Source: Hsuehochloa calcarea
Lineage: Eukaryota > Streptophyta > Magnoliopsida > Poales > Poaceae
Direction: 5' to 3'
DNA length: 64,000 nucleotides
NCBI GenBank assembly: GCA_036346395.1
Contig: CM070605.1
Span: 3,286,001 to 3,350,000 of the forward strand
Positions 11,948 to 22,839 of the stretch are shown here, piece after piece. Every line of letters begins with the position of its first letter. Position 1 is the stretch's first letter. The position numbers and the translations under genes are program-made. The notes below the pieces were generated by a model, which saw nothing but the letters and a program-made list of their open reading frames with translations, was not told where the DNA came from and searched no databases.

Positions 11948-12620
11948 TTATAATGGCGGGTCTAGATCCTTCAGAGGTGTCGGGGCTGCAGGTGTCGGGC
12001 CAACACCTACTTGCAGACTCTTGGGATCCATACTGAAGCCATGGAGAGAGTCGTGGCTAGTGTTGGCTTGCTTGCTTGGTCCTGTCGGCTTAGCCACCGG
12101 ACATACCTCCTCATCGTCATCCATCTCTAGCCTCTTCTCATATTCCCTCACCAGACTCATCGTAATTTCCAGTGTCGCGGGGTTTTGTAGCTCGACATCG
12201 GTGTGCAAAGGGTTGCACAAGCCGTTAGTAAAAATTTGTACCTGTTGCCTCTTGTTTATGTTGTCACATCGACACAAGAGAGCTAAGAATTGTTTCTGAT
12301 ATTCACCTACTATGTCAGTACGGCGAAGTTGGATGAGCTCACCCAAAGCGTTACTCAGGATTGGGGGGGTTCAAACCGAAGGTTAACGTGATCCACAAAA
12401 CATGGTCACGATGGAACACCTTGATTTCTTTCTAGCCGATAGTACCATTGTTGTGCGGCCCCTGTCATGTGGTACGAGACGAGCCACACCTTTCCCACCT
12501 CCATCGTCTGTTGCCCTTGGAAAAACTGATCGCGGTGGTTTAACCATGATAACGAATCTTCTTTACCATCATAAGTTGGAAACAATAGCTTGTGGAGTCG
12601 TGGAGCTCCCAGGTCTAGTT
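11948..12620 (-). pseudogene. Gypsy gag fragment (capsid region)
   Basis: Two frames joined by a frameshift near 12350-12405 together cover a retrotransposon gag: PTYDGKEDSLSWLN, then HMTGAAQQWYYRLERNQG, then GELIQLRRTDIVGEYQKQF and LLCRCDNINKRQQVQIF. This is the gag domain that packages element RNA. The N-terminus and primer site are missing; its upstream end joins the PMD sequence in one open frame. The zinc knuckle continues at 9590, beyond an inserted LTR. Minus strand, non-functional. Confidence 0.8.
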
Positions 12621-13390
12621 GTAGTTGTTCGATCTGGAAACACTTGAAGGACCACAACTAAAGAAACAGTGGGCATCTGGGGAGGACGGAGCTATCCCGA
12701 ACCTAGTGGCATGCACTGCACATGTCACAACACGTCGCACACAGCATCACCGGGGCTGAGGAGTACGATGGTATCTCCTCCACCTCCACGCCCGTCAGCT
12801 CCCGTGCGTAGCTGATCATTTGCTTGTCCAAGATGTCATTGTGGGACCCTAGGAACATGACCCACCCGAACAGCCACAACAAGTATGCCTCGAAGTACCT
12901 CCTCACTACATGCTCGGGTGTGTCCGGTCCCAGGGCAGCCAGCTGCATGAAGACAGAGACACACCACTAAGTTGACCAAAGCAATTGAAGTGGAAACACA
13001 AGTGTTATGAATGCTTATGTCAAACTGGTTGATCTACTTGAATGTTGGTCCGTGCATACTGGAGAACTCCCTGTAGCCGGTGTTGGCCAGCAGCAACCCC
13101 TTGAACCTCGCGAGAATCTCCATACGCTGCTAGGGGGAGCCTGTTCAATGCAACCTGATCAGGTAGCCCACATCCAGAAGCGTCGGTGTCATCTACCCGC
13201 ACGAAAGGTAGAATGTGTGCATCTCTGGCCTCCACTGGTCAACCAACGCCGTCAGGAGGCACTGGTCGTACGGAAACTGCCTCGATGTACACAGCCGGGC
13301 GGGGACGTCCTCCTCGTGCTCCCACGTCACCTCCACCATCCTAGCTAGTGGAAGGAGGCATGTCGCTGTCAACCTACATTGAAAGAATTA
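12620..13390 (-). pseudogene. Plant mobile domain (PMD) pseudogene, second part
   Basis: The minus strand retains the PMD core in alternating frames: ...FPYDQCLLTALVDQWRPEMH, TFYLSCG, MTPTLLDVGYL, NTGYREFSSMHGPTF, then after a probable intron (acceptor CTTCATGCAG near 12955) HVVRRYFEAYLLWLFGWVMF and further to about LPRCPLFL and LWSFK near 12640. PMD proteins (MAIN/MAIL1-like or transposon-borne) are plant nuclear proteins linked to transposon silencing. Several stops and frameshifts make this a pseudogene. The first part lies at 33868-34130, beyond a 20.5-kb gypsy insertion; the 3' end abuts gypsy gag. Whether it was a host gene or transposon-borne cannot be told. Confidence 0.75.
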
Positions 13391-13395
13391 AGAAC
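13391..13395. repeat. Target site duplication AGAAC (left)
   Basis: AGAAC directly before the LTR start; the identical AGAAC is at 33863-33867 directly after the other LTR. Confidence 0.9.
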
Positions 13396-14252
13396 TGTCG
13401 ATGGATTAATATTGATCTTATGAATGAATGTTGGGGGGCTCTCCTAGAGCAAAACCACACAGAAAAGGATACGAGAATTTTATACAGGTTCAAGCATTCT
13501 CCTGAGATAATAACAACCCTACTCCTATGTTGTTATATTGATTGTGTTTACAACAAGAAGGAAGTTACTAAAACTAGGGCTTGATGACTTCTGTCTTTTG
13601 TTGTAGCTGTCGAATCTCTTGATTGCTTGATCACTCGATCCTCTTCTCTCTTTTTCTCTATCCACCAACTTTACTCCTTATATAGCTCATGAAGGGTGTG
13701 TGATTGTCCATGTTAAGAGACACATTGTCGCTTGATGCAATGCGCACGCTTAAGGGTGATTATTATCGAAGACATGTCCCCCCACATTGCCTTTTTGTTA
13801 TGTCAGAGACAAAGTTTTAACATGTGCAGTTATCTAAAAAATAACGGCACATATTAACTACTGCATGTATTAAACACAGCGCATAAATATTCCTAGTCGA
13901 TTGGGCCTACATGTCTATAGGCCTTATCGATCATAGGCTGGCTGTACCTGACCTGGTCATAGTAAGACTTACGACCATGAGATGATTATAGTAGGACTTA
14001 CAATCAATAGGTAGTCGTAGAAAAAATTACGACCATGTGTTGGTCGTAGTAGGACTTACGACTAATAAGTGATCGTAGTAGAACTTACGACCATATAGGG
14101 TGGTCATAGAATAACTTATGACCACTAGGTGTGTATGATCTCTCTCATTGTTAATATTGAGGGGTACCTTTGAAGGTTGTATAAGAGACATTATTATCTA
14201 TAATATTACAGATAAATAACTTAATTAATTGAGGATTATTAGACCCTCGTCA
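13396..14252 (-). mobile_element. 3' LTR of the Tat-type gypsy
   Basis: Aligns throughout with 32997-33862. A minus-strand TATATA box lies at 13679-13684. An array of six 29-bp hairpin units lies at 13954-14128. Confidence 0.9.
13954..14128. repeat. 29-bp hairpin array, six copies (3' LTR)
   Basis: Units start at 13954, 13983, 14012, 14041, 14070 and 14101 (spacing 29, 29, 29, 29, 31). The consensus is TGGTCGTA, seven or eight loop bases, TTACGACCA and a short spacer. Several arms show paired substitutions or C-to-T changes. Confidence 0.9.
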
Positions 14253-14268
14253 TCTTGCCCCCCAACTT
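14253..14268 (-). other. Polypurine tract of the Tat-type gypsy
   Basis: GAAGTTGGGGGGCAAGA on the minus strand, directly before the LTR start TGACGAGG; it primes plus-strand DNA synthesis. Confidence 0.75.
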
Positions 14269-14269
14269 C

Positions 14270-16980
14270 AAGTGAAAATAGCTTACATGGAAAAGAGGTC
14301 GTAGGAACATAGGCGAAGATTAAGCTTCTTCAACTTGGTTTTTCTTTTGACCAGAAATTGACTTGCTCAATGAATGTATTTTTACATGAGTTGTAAAAAA
14401 TAAAACTTGTTTTCTTGAATAGACAAAAAAAGAGTACCAACCATCTATTATAATTATATTTATGGAGAACAGTTTCCAAAGAGATGGTGATGCTTTGGTT
14501 TCCAACGATTCATTGGGAAAAATTTCTAATAGAACTTTAACCATTGGATTTTTGTCTTTATCGATTGAATTATGTCGCAAGTTGATGGCTATAAGTAACC
14601 ATAAAATGGTAGAACTAAGAAAAACTCACTCGTAATTTTTCTATCTTTCCCACTTCTGCTTCTTAAAACTCTATCCCTAAACTCCTTAAGTCCGAGTAGA
14701 TTTCTTTACAAGAAATAGTCGGACTTAAGTTTGAATAGGAAGAATCAAGGATGGATATGAGGAAGTCAACCATGTTTGATGTTGTTAGAAGAACTTTTGG
14801 ATGAACGGTAGCTTTTAAAAGAGAAAGGTGAGATTTCTATCTTCAATGCTTTTTATGAGTGTGAACTTAGATCGCCTTGGTATCCTTCTATTGAGAGTAA
14901 GATTGTGGAAAAAGAAAATCCATAGAACATGGCTTTAAAGTGGTCAAAAAGTCACTTTTTTCATGGATTGAAGTCCTCGGGAATTTGGTAAAAAAGATCC
15001 CGATGAGCAGTTGAGCACGTCATTGTCTATGATGTGTAACTTCTGATCAAGAGTGAAGTTCATATCGGAGGAAAGCAACATACTGGACAAGCGCTCATAT
15101 CTTCTGCTTTCTTTTAATAGTGATCAACTTCAACCACTTTGAAGAAGAAATCCAAAGAACTGGTCGAAAAAGACTAACCAGTTAAAAGAAAGATCGTAGA
15201 AGAAATGTAACTAGGATTTTTTTACTTTCGCAACATGTAATACGTATCTTTTGGACTTTATGAAATAAATATTTGTTTCATTGGTTTCGATCACATCCTT
15301 TGAAATTAATTCCTTATCTTGTTAATAAGAACAAGGGTCTAGTCGACACTAGGAAGTTCCTTTTAGTGGTAAAAAAAACCACGTACAAAGAGGAGAGACT
15401 TTGACCAGATGACATTCCTATTTTTCGACTAGTGTAAGGAGGATCAAAATATATAAAAAATATATGGAAAAAGATAGCTTTCGAGTACTTGATTAGCACT
15501 AGTATCACTTTTTCCCTTGTTGGTTCGAAAGTGATGGAAAATCATAGCCAATTTGCTCAACCATGAAAAAGTCATGTTACAAAGGTTAACGATCGAAAAA
15601 GAATTTTTAGAAAGATGTTATCTCTCATGGTCATGAGATCAAGAAGTTTTAATTTCTCTTGGCAGGTAAGAATTATTTACGTACGACCAGTTTTATTTAC
15701 TGATCTTTGATAAGTGTTTTTCTAACTGGCCGCTCTCTATTTTCAGAGTAAGTAGTCGAAATAAAACAACTTCAGGAAGCTTCGATCCGCAGTCAGGAGG
15801 AAATAAAGGCTATGAAGATCAATCTTTAAGATAATATTTCTCTCCTAAACAATATGCTTGGTGGACATGGTGCTGAGAAGGTTACTCCTCTTGAAGACAC
15901 CATGGTCGGACATACGAGCGCCATTAGGCGACAGGATAGGATACTACAAGAGGTGATAACTACCTTAAAGACCAATCAAGCTGATTCGATAAGGCAAGCG
16001 GTCGAAGGTGCAATATGGTTTGCTCTTGCAAAACTTAAAGCTCATGACCAGAATCTTAGTCTTCAACCAATCAAAGCTGACTTCGACTACCCTAAAGCAG
16101 AGGCAACACAACTGATTGAAGAAGTACAACTAGTCAACTAGAAGGTCACAGAGAAAATGTAGATCAAATCTCCTTCATTAGAGTAGTTTGTAATAGGATT
16201 TCTGTTGTAAAAATAATTTCTTGTTTATGTATATAAAACTTCATTTCCTGCAAGATGTCTTTTCGAGTAGTTAGTTACTTATAAGACAAGATAAAAAATG
16301 AGAATTAAAATTTTAAGAATAATAATTGAAGTCATAATTATAACATCTTCGTAGTCCGCGACTATTTGCTTAGTTTAATTAGATAAACTAAGTAAATAAT
16401 GGAAAAAGAGCTTGTTAAAAATTTGTTCGACCTTTGTTTCTCATCTCGATTTTCTTATACTGGTAGCAAGAGTTAGGAACAGATCGATGCTAGGAAGTTC
16501 CTTCTAGTGGGCAAGACTACATGTAGAGATGAAAGACTTCAACTAGGTGATGTTACTTTCTCTGACCAGGTTAATCAAATCGAGTACATTAAAAGTAGTC
16601 GAACAAACTATAAAGGCCTAAAACACTTAGAAATTTCTTTGTAAAATAAAGTAAAGAAACTAATTAAAAGGTTAAAAAGAGCTTGCTTAAAATTATTTTG
16701 ACCATATTTTGTTGAACTTATTTTCCTTGTATTGGCAGCTAAAGTTAGGAACAGATCGACACTAGGAAGTTCCCTCTAGTAGGCAAGACCACATGCAGAG
16801 ATGAAAGACTTTGACTAGGTGATGCTACCTTCCTTCGATTAGTGTAAGAAAAACCAAGTGTTGTAAAAGGCGATCGAAAAATTATCGAAACGTTGCTCAA
16901 TTGGTATTTTAAGACAATAAAGATGGAAGAAAACATAAACTTTATTGAGAATGCAGGAGGTTACACATAGAATGTTCGTA
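14270..16980. other. Spacer between integrase and 3' LTR
   Basis: AT-rich region without gypsy core domains. It contains the antisense ORF (15854-16141) and three copies of a repeat of about 100 bp at 15335-15440, 16478-16560 and 16752-16850, sharing GACACTAGGAAGTTCC and the following ATGAAAGACTT block. Spacing is about 1.14 kb and 0.27 kb. Confidence 0.65.
15854..16141 (+). CDS. Antisense extra ORF (aORF) remnant of the Tat element
   Basis: A plus-strand frame of 95 codons, antisense to gag-pol: MLGGHGAEKVTPLEDTMVGH, then RRQDRILQEVITTLKTNQAD, AVEGAIWFALAKLKAHD, and LQPIKADFDYPKAEATQLIE. It is helical and coiled-coil-like with a conserved-looking LQPIKADFDYP block. Tat-lineage elements are known to carry additional ORFs, often antisense, between integrase and the 3' LTR; their function is unknown. 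The frame before 15854 (from about 15740, KEEIKAMKINL-type helix with a stop) suggests a longer ancestral protein. Probably a remnant, but the best-preserved non-core ORF of this element. Confidence 0.55.
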   Translation: MLGGHGAEKVTPLEDTMVGHTSAIRRQDRILQEVITTLKTNQADSIRQAVEGAIWFALAKLKAHDQNLSLQPIKADFDYPKAEATQLIEEVQLVN

Positions 16981-18060
16981 ACTGGTTGATATTCCATGAA
17001 TTAGAAAGAACTCTACCATATTCCATTGCTAGTCATACCTTGTCTGGCCGCGTTACTTCGACCACTGTGTAAAAACCTTCCCATTTAGGGGAAAGTTTGT
17101 TCCGATTAGGCTGTGATTGAATCTTTTTCAATATCAAGTCACCTACAGTAAGGCTGCGAGGTTGGACCTTATGATCATAGTATTTTCGTAGGGCTTGTTG
17201 GTAGACTGCCGAACGGATTAATGCTTGGTTCCTCTTTTCCTCGAGTAAATTGATGTCATCAGCTGGAAGTTGTTCTTAGCCAAAGTCGTGATAGGTTTCG
17301 ACCCTTGTCGACTGAATCTTTAGTTCAGGTGGAAGCATAGCTTCAACACTAAAAACTAGGAAAAATGGTATTTCGCTAGTAGCTCGACTAGCGGTCGTAC
17401 GAATTGCCCATAAAATTGAGGGTAATTCTTTTACCCAAGCTCCCGAGCGCTTTATAAGCCCGTCGAAAACTCGAGTTTTGATTTCCTGTATAATTTGGCC
17501 ATTTGCCCTTTCGACTGCCTCATTGCTTTGTGGATGGGCGATAGAGGCCTAACATAGCTTAGTACCAAATTCTTTGTAAAATTCTTGGGATTTTGCGCTC
17601 GAAAATTGTGTACCGTTATCTGTTATGATCCGACTTGGCACACCAAATCGAGTGATCATATTTTTCATCATAAATTTATTGACTTATTTCGTTGTTATCC
17701 CAGTCATAGGTTCGACTTCAATCCATTTTGTGAACATATCAATAGCCACAAATAGGAACTCAAAACCCCCTAGTGCTTTTGGGAACGGTTCTAGGATATC
17801 GAGACACCAGGCCGCAAAAGGCTAAAAAAGATGTATGGTTTTTAATGCTTGAACCGGTTGGTGTATTTGCTTGCTATAAAACTCGCATTGTACACATTTC
17901 TTAACTAGCCCTTTAGCATCATAGAGGGCTATTGGCCAATCGAAACCTTTTCGAAAGGATTTTCCGACCAGTGCTCAGTAGGAAGCATAAGTTCAATAGA
18001 TGCATTTGTGTATTTCTCAAAGGTAATCTAATCCTTCTTTCTGCGATATGCATCGCATAA
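16980..18060 (-). pseudogene. Tat-type gypsy integrase, broken
   Basis: Minus-strand fragments in order: the zinc-finger end (KKCVQCEFYSKQIHQPVQ), the core with the first Asp (WCLDILEPFPKALGG), VAIDMFTKWIEVEP, the second Asp (SRIITDNGTQF), the Glu region (NEAVERANGQIIQEIK) and a C-terminal end with KKIQSQPNRNKLSPKWEGFY near 17080. The DDE residues can be recognised, but in-frame stops (for example after GITTK and near 17280) break it. It would have inserted element DNA into the genome. Confidence 0.85.
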
Positions 18061-18451
18061 GAATCCCTTGAGTACCTCATTTGTAGAGAACTCCTTCGAT
18101 CAAAGCATACATTTTGGCCTTACGAGATAGACGATCAACCTCAAGATTGTCATTGGGTATAGTACCCTTCTAAAGATACTCATAGATGGGGTTCATCCAA
18201 GTATTCTCGTATTCTAAAGAGGCTGTCTCAATAGGAGGTGTCTCTAGTGTTTTGACCAGGAACGACTTCTGGAGTTATTCCATGAAGGCTCCTTGTGGTA
18301 CTTATAATCAGGAAGAAGGTATTCGAGCTAACTAGTCGGCGAGGAAATTATCCTTTCGAGAGATATATTGTACCTAAAAATTGAAAAAATGATTTTCAAG
18401 CTTCCTGACTTCCGATAAGTACTGAGACATGGTTGGATTAGAGCACTGGTA

Positions 18452-19356
18452 CTATTTTTCGACGTGATTCATGATCAGTTGAGAGTCTCCTCTCATGAGT
18501 AGTCGTTGAATCCCGAGCGCTTTCGCTACTCGTATGCTAGCCAATAATCCTTCATAGTCTACCATATTGCTAGTAGCAGGAAAGTTTAATTGAATAACAT
18601 GTTTTAAGGTTTTTCTTGTAGGAGATTCCAAGACCACCCTAGTTCCTGAGCCACTTAGCATAAGTGACCCATCGAAGTACATTGTCAACCTGTCATGGGA
18701 TTTTTACTAGGGTCCCTGAATAGGTTCAGGATTTGTCCATTCGGCGACAAAGTTTGCCATGCGCCCTGATGCTTCCCTGTTCTGGATGACCTCTCCTAAG
18801 GGAAACTCAGACGCCACGATTAACTTGTGCGACTGAAAATAATGCACCAGTTTCCTCGAATACATTATGATGGCATATAGAAGTTTTTGAACCTGAGGGT
18901 AATGCTCCTTAGGCCTATGTAAAACTTCACTAACATAGTAAATTGGTCGTTGAATGTTATCATGTTCGACAATCAGTAATGCACTTACTACTTGTGGCAT
19001 AGCAGCTATATATATTAAGAGTGTTTCTTTTGGTTTAGGAGAAACCATAACAAGGGTACTCTTAAAATATCTCTTGATATCCTCAAAGGCTTTGTTTGCC
19101 TCCTCTGACCACTCGAAACCCTCGTGCTCCCTTAGAAGTTTAAATAAAGGAAGTCCCTTTTCTCCTAATAATGCAATGAAATGACTTAAAGGCACCATAC
19201 ATCCTGTGACTTTCTGAACTTTTTTGTTTGAAGTTGGAGGGCGCATTTATTGAATGACCCTTATCTTTTTAGGGTTTGATTCGATTCCTCACGCAGAGAT
19301 AAGGAACGCAAGCAACTTTCATGAAGAGACACCGAACACACACTTCTTAGGATTGA
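18452..19356 (-). pseudogene. Tat-type gypsy RT end and RNase H, broken
   Basis: Resumes pol just inside the nested Sirevirus: KLNPKKCVFGVSS, RVIQ, then RPPTSNKKVQKVTGCM (RT thumb), VVSALLIVEHDNIQRPIYYVSE and HYPQVQKLLYAIIMYSRKL (gypsy RNase H), and at 18452-18688 a second RNase H with YFDGSLMLSGSG and RLLMRGDSQLIMNHVEK. A doubled (archaeal-type) RNase H is typical of the Tat lineage. Stops and a frameshift near 18700 and 19250 inactivate it. Confidence 0.85.
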
Positions 19357-19361
19357 GTTTC
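19357..19361. repeat. Target site duplication GTTTC
   Basis: GTTTC before the LTR end at 19362; identical GTTTC at 29173-29177 after the LTR at 29172. Confidence 0.9.
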
Positions 19362-21313
19362 TGTTGGACCGAAACGGCGACTAGAGGGGGGTGAATAGGA
19401 GCACAATATCTTTTTCACCAAGATCAGATTCAACACGTATTTCACTCCAATAGCTATGAGAGTTATGAAGATCAAGGTACAAGTACAGCAGAAGTCTTGT
19501 ATTGAATCCAATCGAAACTCCGGAGCAAAACAACCAAAATCAACTAAAGCTCGATTTTAAAGTGTTGGGCGGTCCGACCTCTGTATCAATGGCAGTCGGA
19601 CCGGTCACCTTGAGCGGATTGACAGTCACCTTGGGCGGTCGACTTCAAACCTAATGAAGCAATGAAATCACCAAAAATAAAGTTGTAAATAGGTCCAACT
19701 TTTGATAAAAAATTCCAAACTATGAAACTTGGAACACACCTTCTCTAGGATATCAGGAACATATTCTAATCAAAGATCGTGAAGATCATTGGTAAAGTTT
19801 CGACCTTTTTTCGTTTGAGTGAAGGATGGTTCAAAACTGAGTCAAAACGAAAACTAAATCCAAAACCTTGCTCGTGGGTTAGAGAGCAAGCAAGATTAGG
19901 GGCAGAAACCGAAGGAAAACTTGAGAATCAAAGACGGCCCCAAAATCACAAAATAGAGAGCAAGAACGAAAAGAGACTCATCCCAAGAAAACTTGCATAG
20001 ATTGATTTGTGATTGTTGCTGGTTTATAGCCACTCCATCAAGGAGGACAAAACTCAATACATGGGCACACAATCAATCTCCTCGCTAGAACCCTAACCTC
20101 TCCATTGCCTAACCTCAAAAACAAACTAGTATTTCAAATAAGACAAAGGTTTAAGGAGGTGCTACAACACCCTCTCATATTTATAGTGGAGGCTAACCTT
20201 CTAGAAGAGTTTCCTATTGGGCACCCGTTAAGCCCACACACAAACGGGTTTAACTCATGCATGCATTTTTAAGCGCCGTCTTCATCTTCTCTTCACCTAA
20301 ACCGCTTATCCTTGCGTCGTCTTGCGCCATGGTTTAGCCAAAAGCAATCAAGGCAGTATTTTAGTGATATTACCAAAATAACCCATCTCGATCCTTCTCC
20401 AAAGACCGAGTCCAATCTTCATGAAGCAATCCCATGTTTCGCCACGTGTAGGTTGATCAACGGCTCTTATCATGTCGGCAAGTCTCTCCCATCCTTCTCC
20501 CACCGAAACCACCATAGCACTTGCACCGACCCCCGCGCCGCTTGATGCAACCCGTCGCACCGAACTTCCCGTTTGGTCATCCTTGTCCATTTTGCACCAT
20601 ACTTGAATCCATAGACTTCACCCGCATCCCCGATCGCTCAACCTCGCTCTCAAGCCTAGTCCCGATCATCCTCGCCGTTGATCGTCGTTGATCTCTAAGC
20701 AACCTGCACAACAATAGACCAAGAAATCGATTCCGAGAACAAGTTATTCGCAACTTAACCCACGTTAGTCAAAACATGCATCACGCAACACATATGCACT
20801 GAAAATCATGAACTTGACACAACAAACAAACATCGCCACTACGAGAGTCGACGATACAAGTGAAAACCGGTCAGACCGCCATTCAATGGTCGGTCTAACC
20901 GCCCTCTGGCCGGTCTGACCGCCCCTTTGCCGGTCAAACCGCCCAGCAAAGGACTTAGCCAATTTTCAATCCTTGGAATCCGAGACCTCTCTGAAAATTT
21001 CAAATGAATAGATCTTTTGATCGAGACTCCAAAATTATAAGACTAAGTATAGGAGAATCCCCTCTCTTGCATACACCCTCTATTTTTGGCCCAGCTCTAA
21101 ACTCAAGCTATTATACTAGACGGTCCAACCGCCGCCCATAGCCGGTCCGACCGCCACTGGCCGGTTTAATTGACCGCCGCCCAGTCCGGTTTGACCGCTA
21201 GCGACCTGACATCACATATTTTTGCTGAAAACGCGTGATTCGACAAACCTTCAACATCATTATCAATTGTAACATCATCCTAAGATCATGAGCATATCCC
21301 CATGATATCCACA
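19362..21313 (-). mobile_element. 3' LTR of the nested Sirevirus (1952 bp)
   Basis: Starts at 21313 right after a purine tract (CAAGGGGGAGAT). TATAAATA lies at 20178-20185 on the minus strand. GGTCNGACCG palindromes lie at 19570-19640 and 20870-21190. It has a single copy of the segment that is duplicated in the other LTR. Confidence 0.92.
20178..20185 (-). promoter_or_regulatory. LTR TATA box
   Basis: TATAAATA on the minus strand, matched by the same box at 27694-27701 in the 5' LTR. Confidence 0.6.
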
Positions 21314-22183
21314 ATCTCCCCCTTGATGAACACATTGGCAATTTCTAAAAAATATAAGTTTTAGATTTGAAAATTAAAAATACTCATATTTTTGCATAAA
21401 GGCACAACTTGGTCCAAGAGCAAGAGAAAGCAAAGGAAATGACCAAGTTGGCTTCAGATTAGTATAGGCAAGCGAAATAAGGCAAAAGAAAGCGAGAAAG
21501 CTTCAATTTCCAAAGAAGAGTAAAAAATCTCACTTAAGATCTATATGAAAGAATAATTGTTCAATTTGACCTTTGATCATTGTGAGGTTCCAGGAATTGC
21601 AATTCAAGTTCAGAAATGACAATAAGATGATAAGAATGCTAATTAAAAGCTCCCCCTCACTTTGATCATTTTTTCCAGAAAATTTTATTTTCTCTATTTT
21701 CTCCAAATAGCTCTCTTTTAACATTTTTGCTACTTCTTCTCCCCCTTTGACAATGGAGTCATCAAGGAATCACGCCTTCCTCTCATCCAGAGATTATAAA
21801 TGCAGAAATGAGGAAGAAGCATAAAAAAGAGCATGCATGAAATGCAATGGAGTGGCTTCATTTTTTTGAATTTTGCATATTTTAATACAAGAAGCTTTGA
21901 AGATTACACAAAAGAATAAGCTAGCATTTCAACAATTACACAATATATATCAAGCCTGAAAGCGCTAGCAAGATCATGTTAAGATATATATATCAAAGCT
22001 AAGCTAGAAGGGTCAAAGTAAAAAATGATGAATTGTAACAAATTAAGCAAAGCTTCAAAACTAGCAAGTTCATCAATAGAGATCCTAAAATGATAATGGT
22101 CATGTCAGAATGTCAATGTGAGATCAAGAAGCTAACAATGACCATCCTAGAGACAAAAAAAATACTAAATTGAATCATTTTGC
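21314..22183 (-). other. Sirevirus 3' spacer with several polypurine tracts
   Basis: No coding domain remains. Minus-strand purine tracts GGGGGAGATT (about 21314-21325), GAGGGGGAGC (about 21650) and AAAGGGGGAGAAG (about 21740) are the multiple PPT-like signals described for Sireviruses. The spacer begins directly where RT stops, so RNase H and the end of RT were deleted. Confidence 0.65.
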
Positions 22184-22801
22184 TCAAATGCCCTCAAACA
22201 TAATATCATCTACATAAATCTTAACAAGCAGGAAGTCATTGCCATGCCTAAGAATGAATAGAGTCTTATCCACCATACCCATCTCAAAATTATTCTTAAG
22301 CAGGAATGTCTTAAGTCTATCATACCAGGCTCTGGGGGTTTGCTTAAGACCATACAAGGCTTTGGATAGCTTGAAAACATGATGTGGAAACTTGGGATTC
22401 TCGAAGCCCGGTGGTTGCCTAACATACACTTCCTCCTTTATGTAACCATTCAGAAAAGCACTCTTGACATCCATCTGATGCAGCCTAAAACCCTTAGATG
22501 CAGCAAAAGCAAGCAGAATGCGAATGGCTTCTAATCTAGCAACAGGAACAAATGTTTCATCAAAGTCTAACCCCTCTACTTGGCTGAAACCCTAAGCTAC
22601 CAATCTAGCCTTGTTTCTAACAACAGAACCATCCTCACTTTGTTTATTTTTGAACACCCAACGGGTTCCTATCACATTATGACCACTAGAAGGCTCTACT
22701 AGGTTCCAGACCTTGTTCCTCTCAAAATTCTCTAACTCCTCATGCATGGCATTAACCCAACTCGAATAAGACAATGCATGAGATATATCGTGGGGTTCCA
22801 A
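22184..22801 (-). pseudogene. Sirevirus reverse transcriptase, truncated
   Basis: Minus strand. WVNAMHEELENFERNKVW and GTRWVFKNKQSEDGSVVRNK come first, then after stops MDVKSAFLNGYIKEEVYV, KLSKALYGLKQTPRAWYDRL and the catalytic box IYVDDIMFEG near 22190-22220. It ends just after the YVDD motif: the rest of RT and all RNase H are missing. Reverse transcriptase copies element RNA to DNA; this copy cannot. Confidence 0.9.
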
Positions 22802-22839
22802 AGAGGCAACAAAAGCAGAATGAGAGTAGGACTCGGATC

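Noticed and set aside
13954..14128. Regular 29-bp repeats resembling a CRISPR array
   Set aside because: Units are contiguous without unique spacers, lie inside a plant LTR, and the same array is in the partner LTR.
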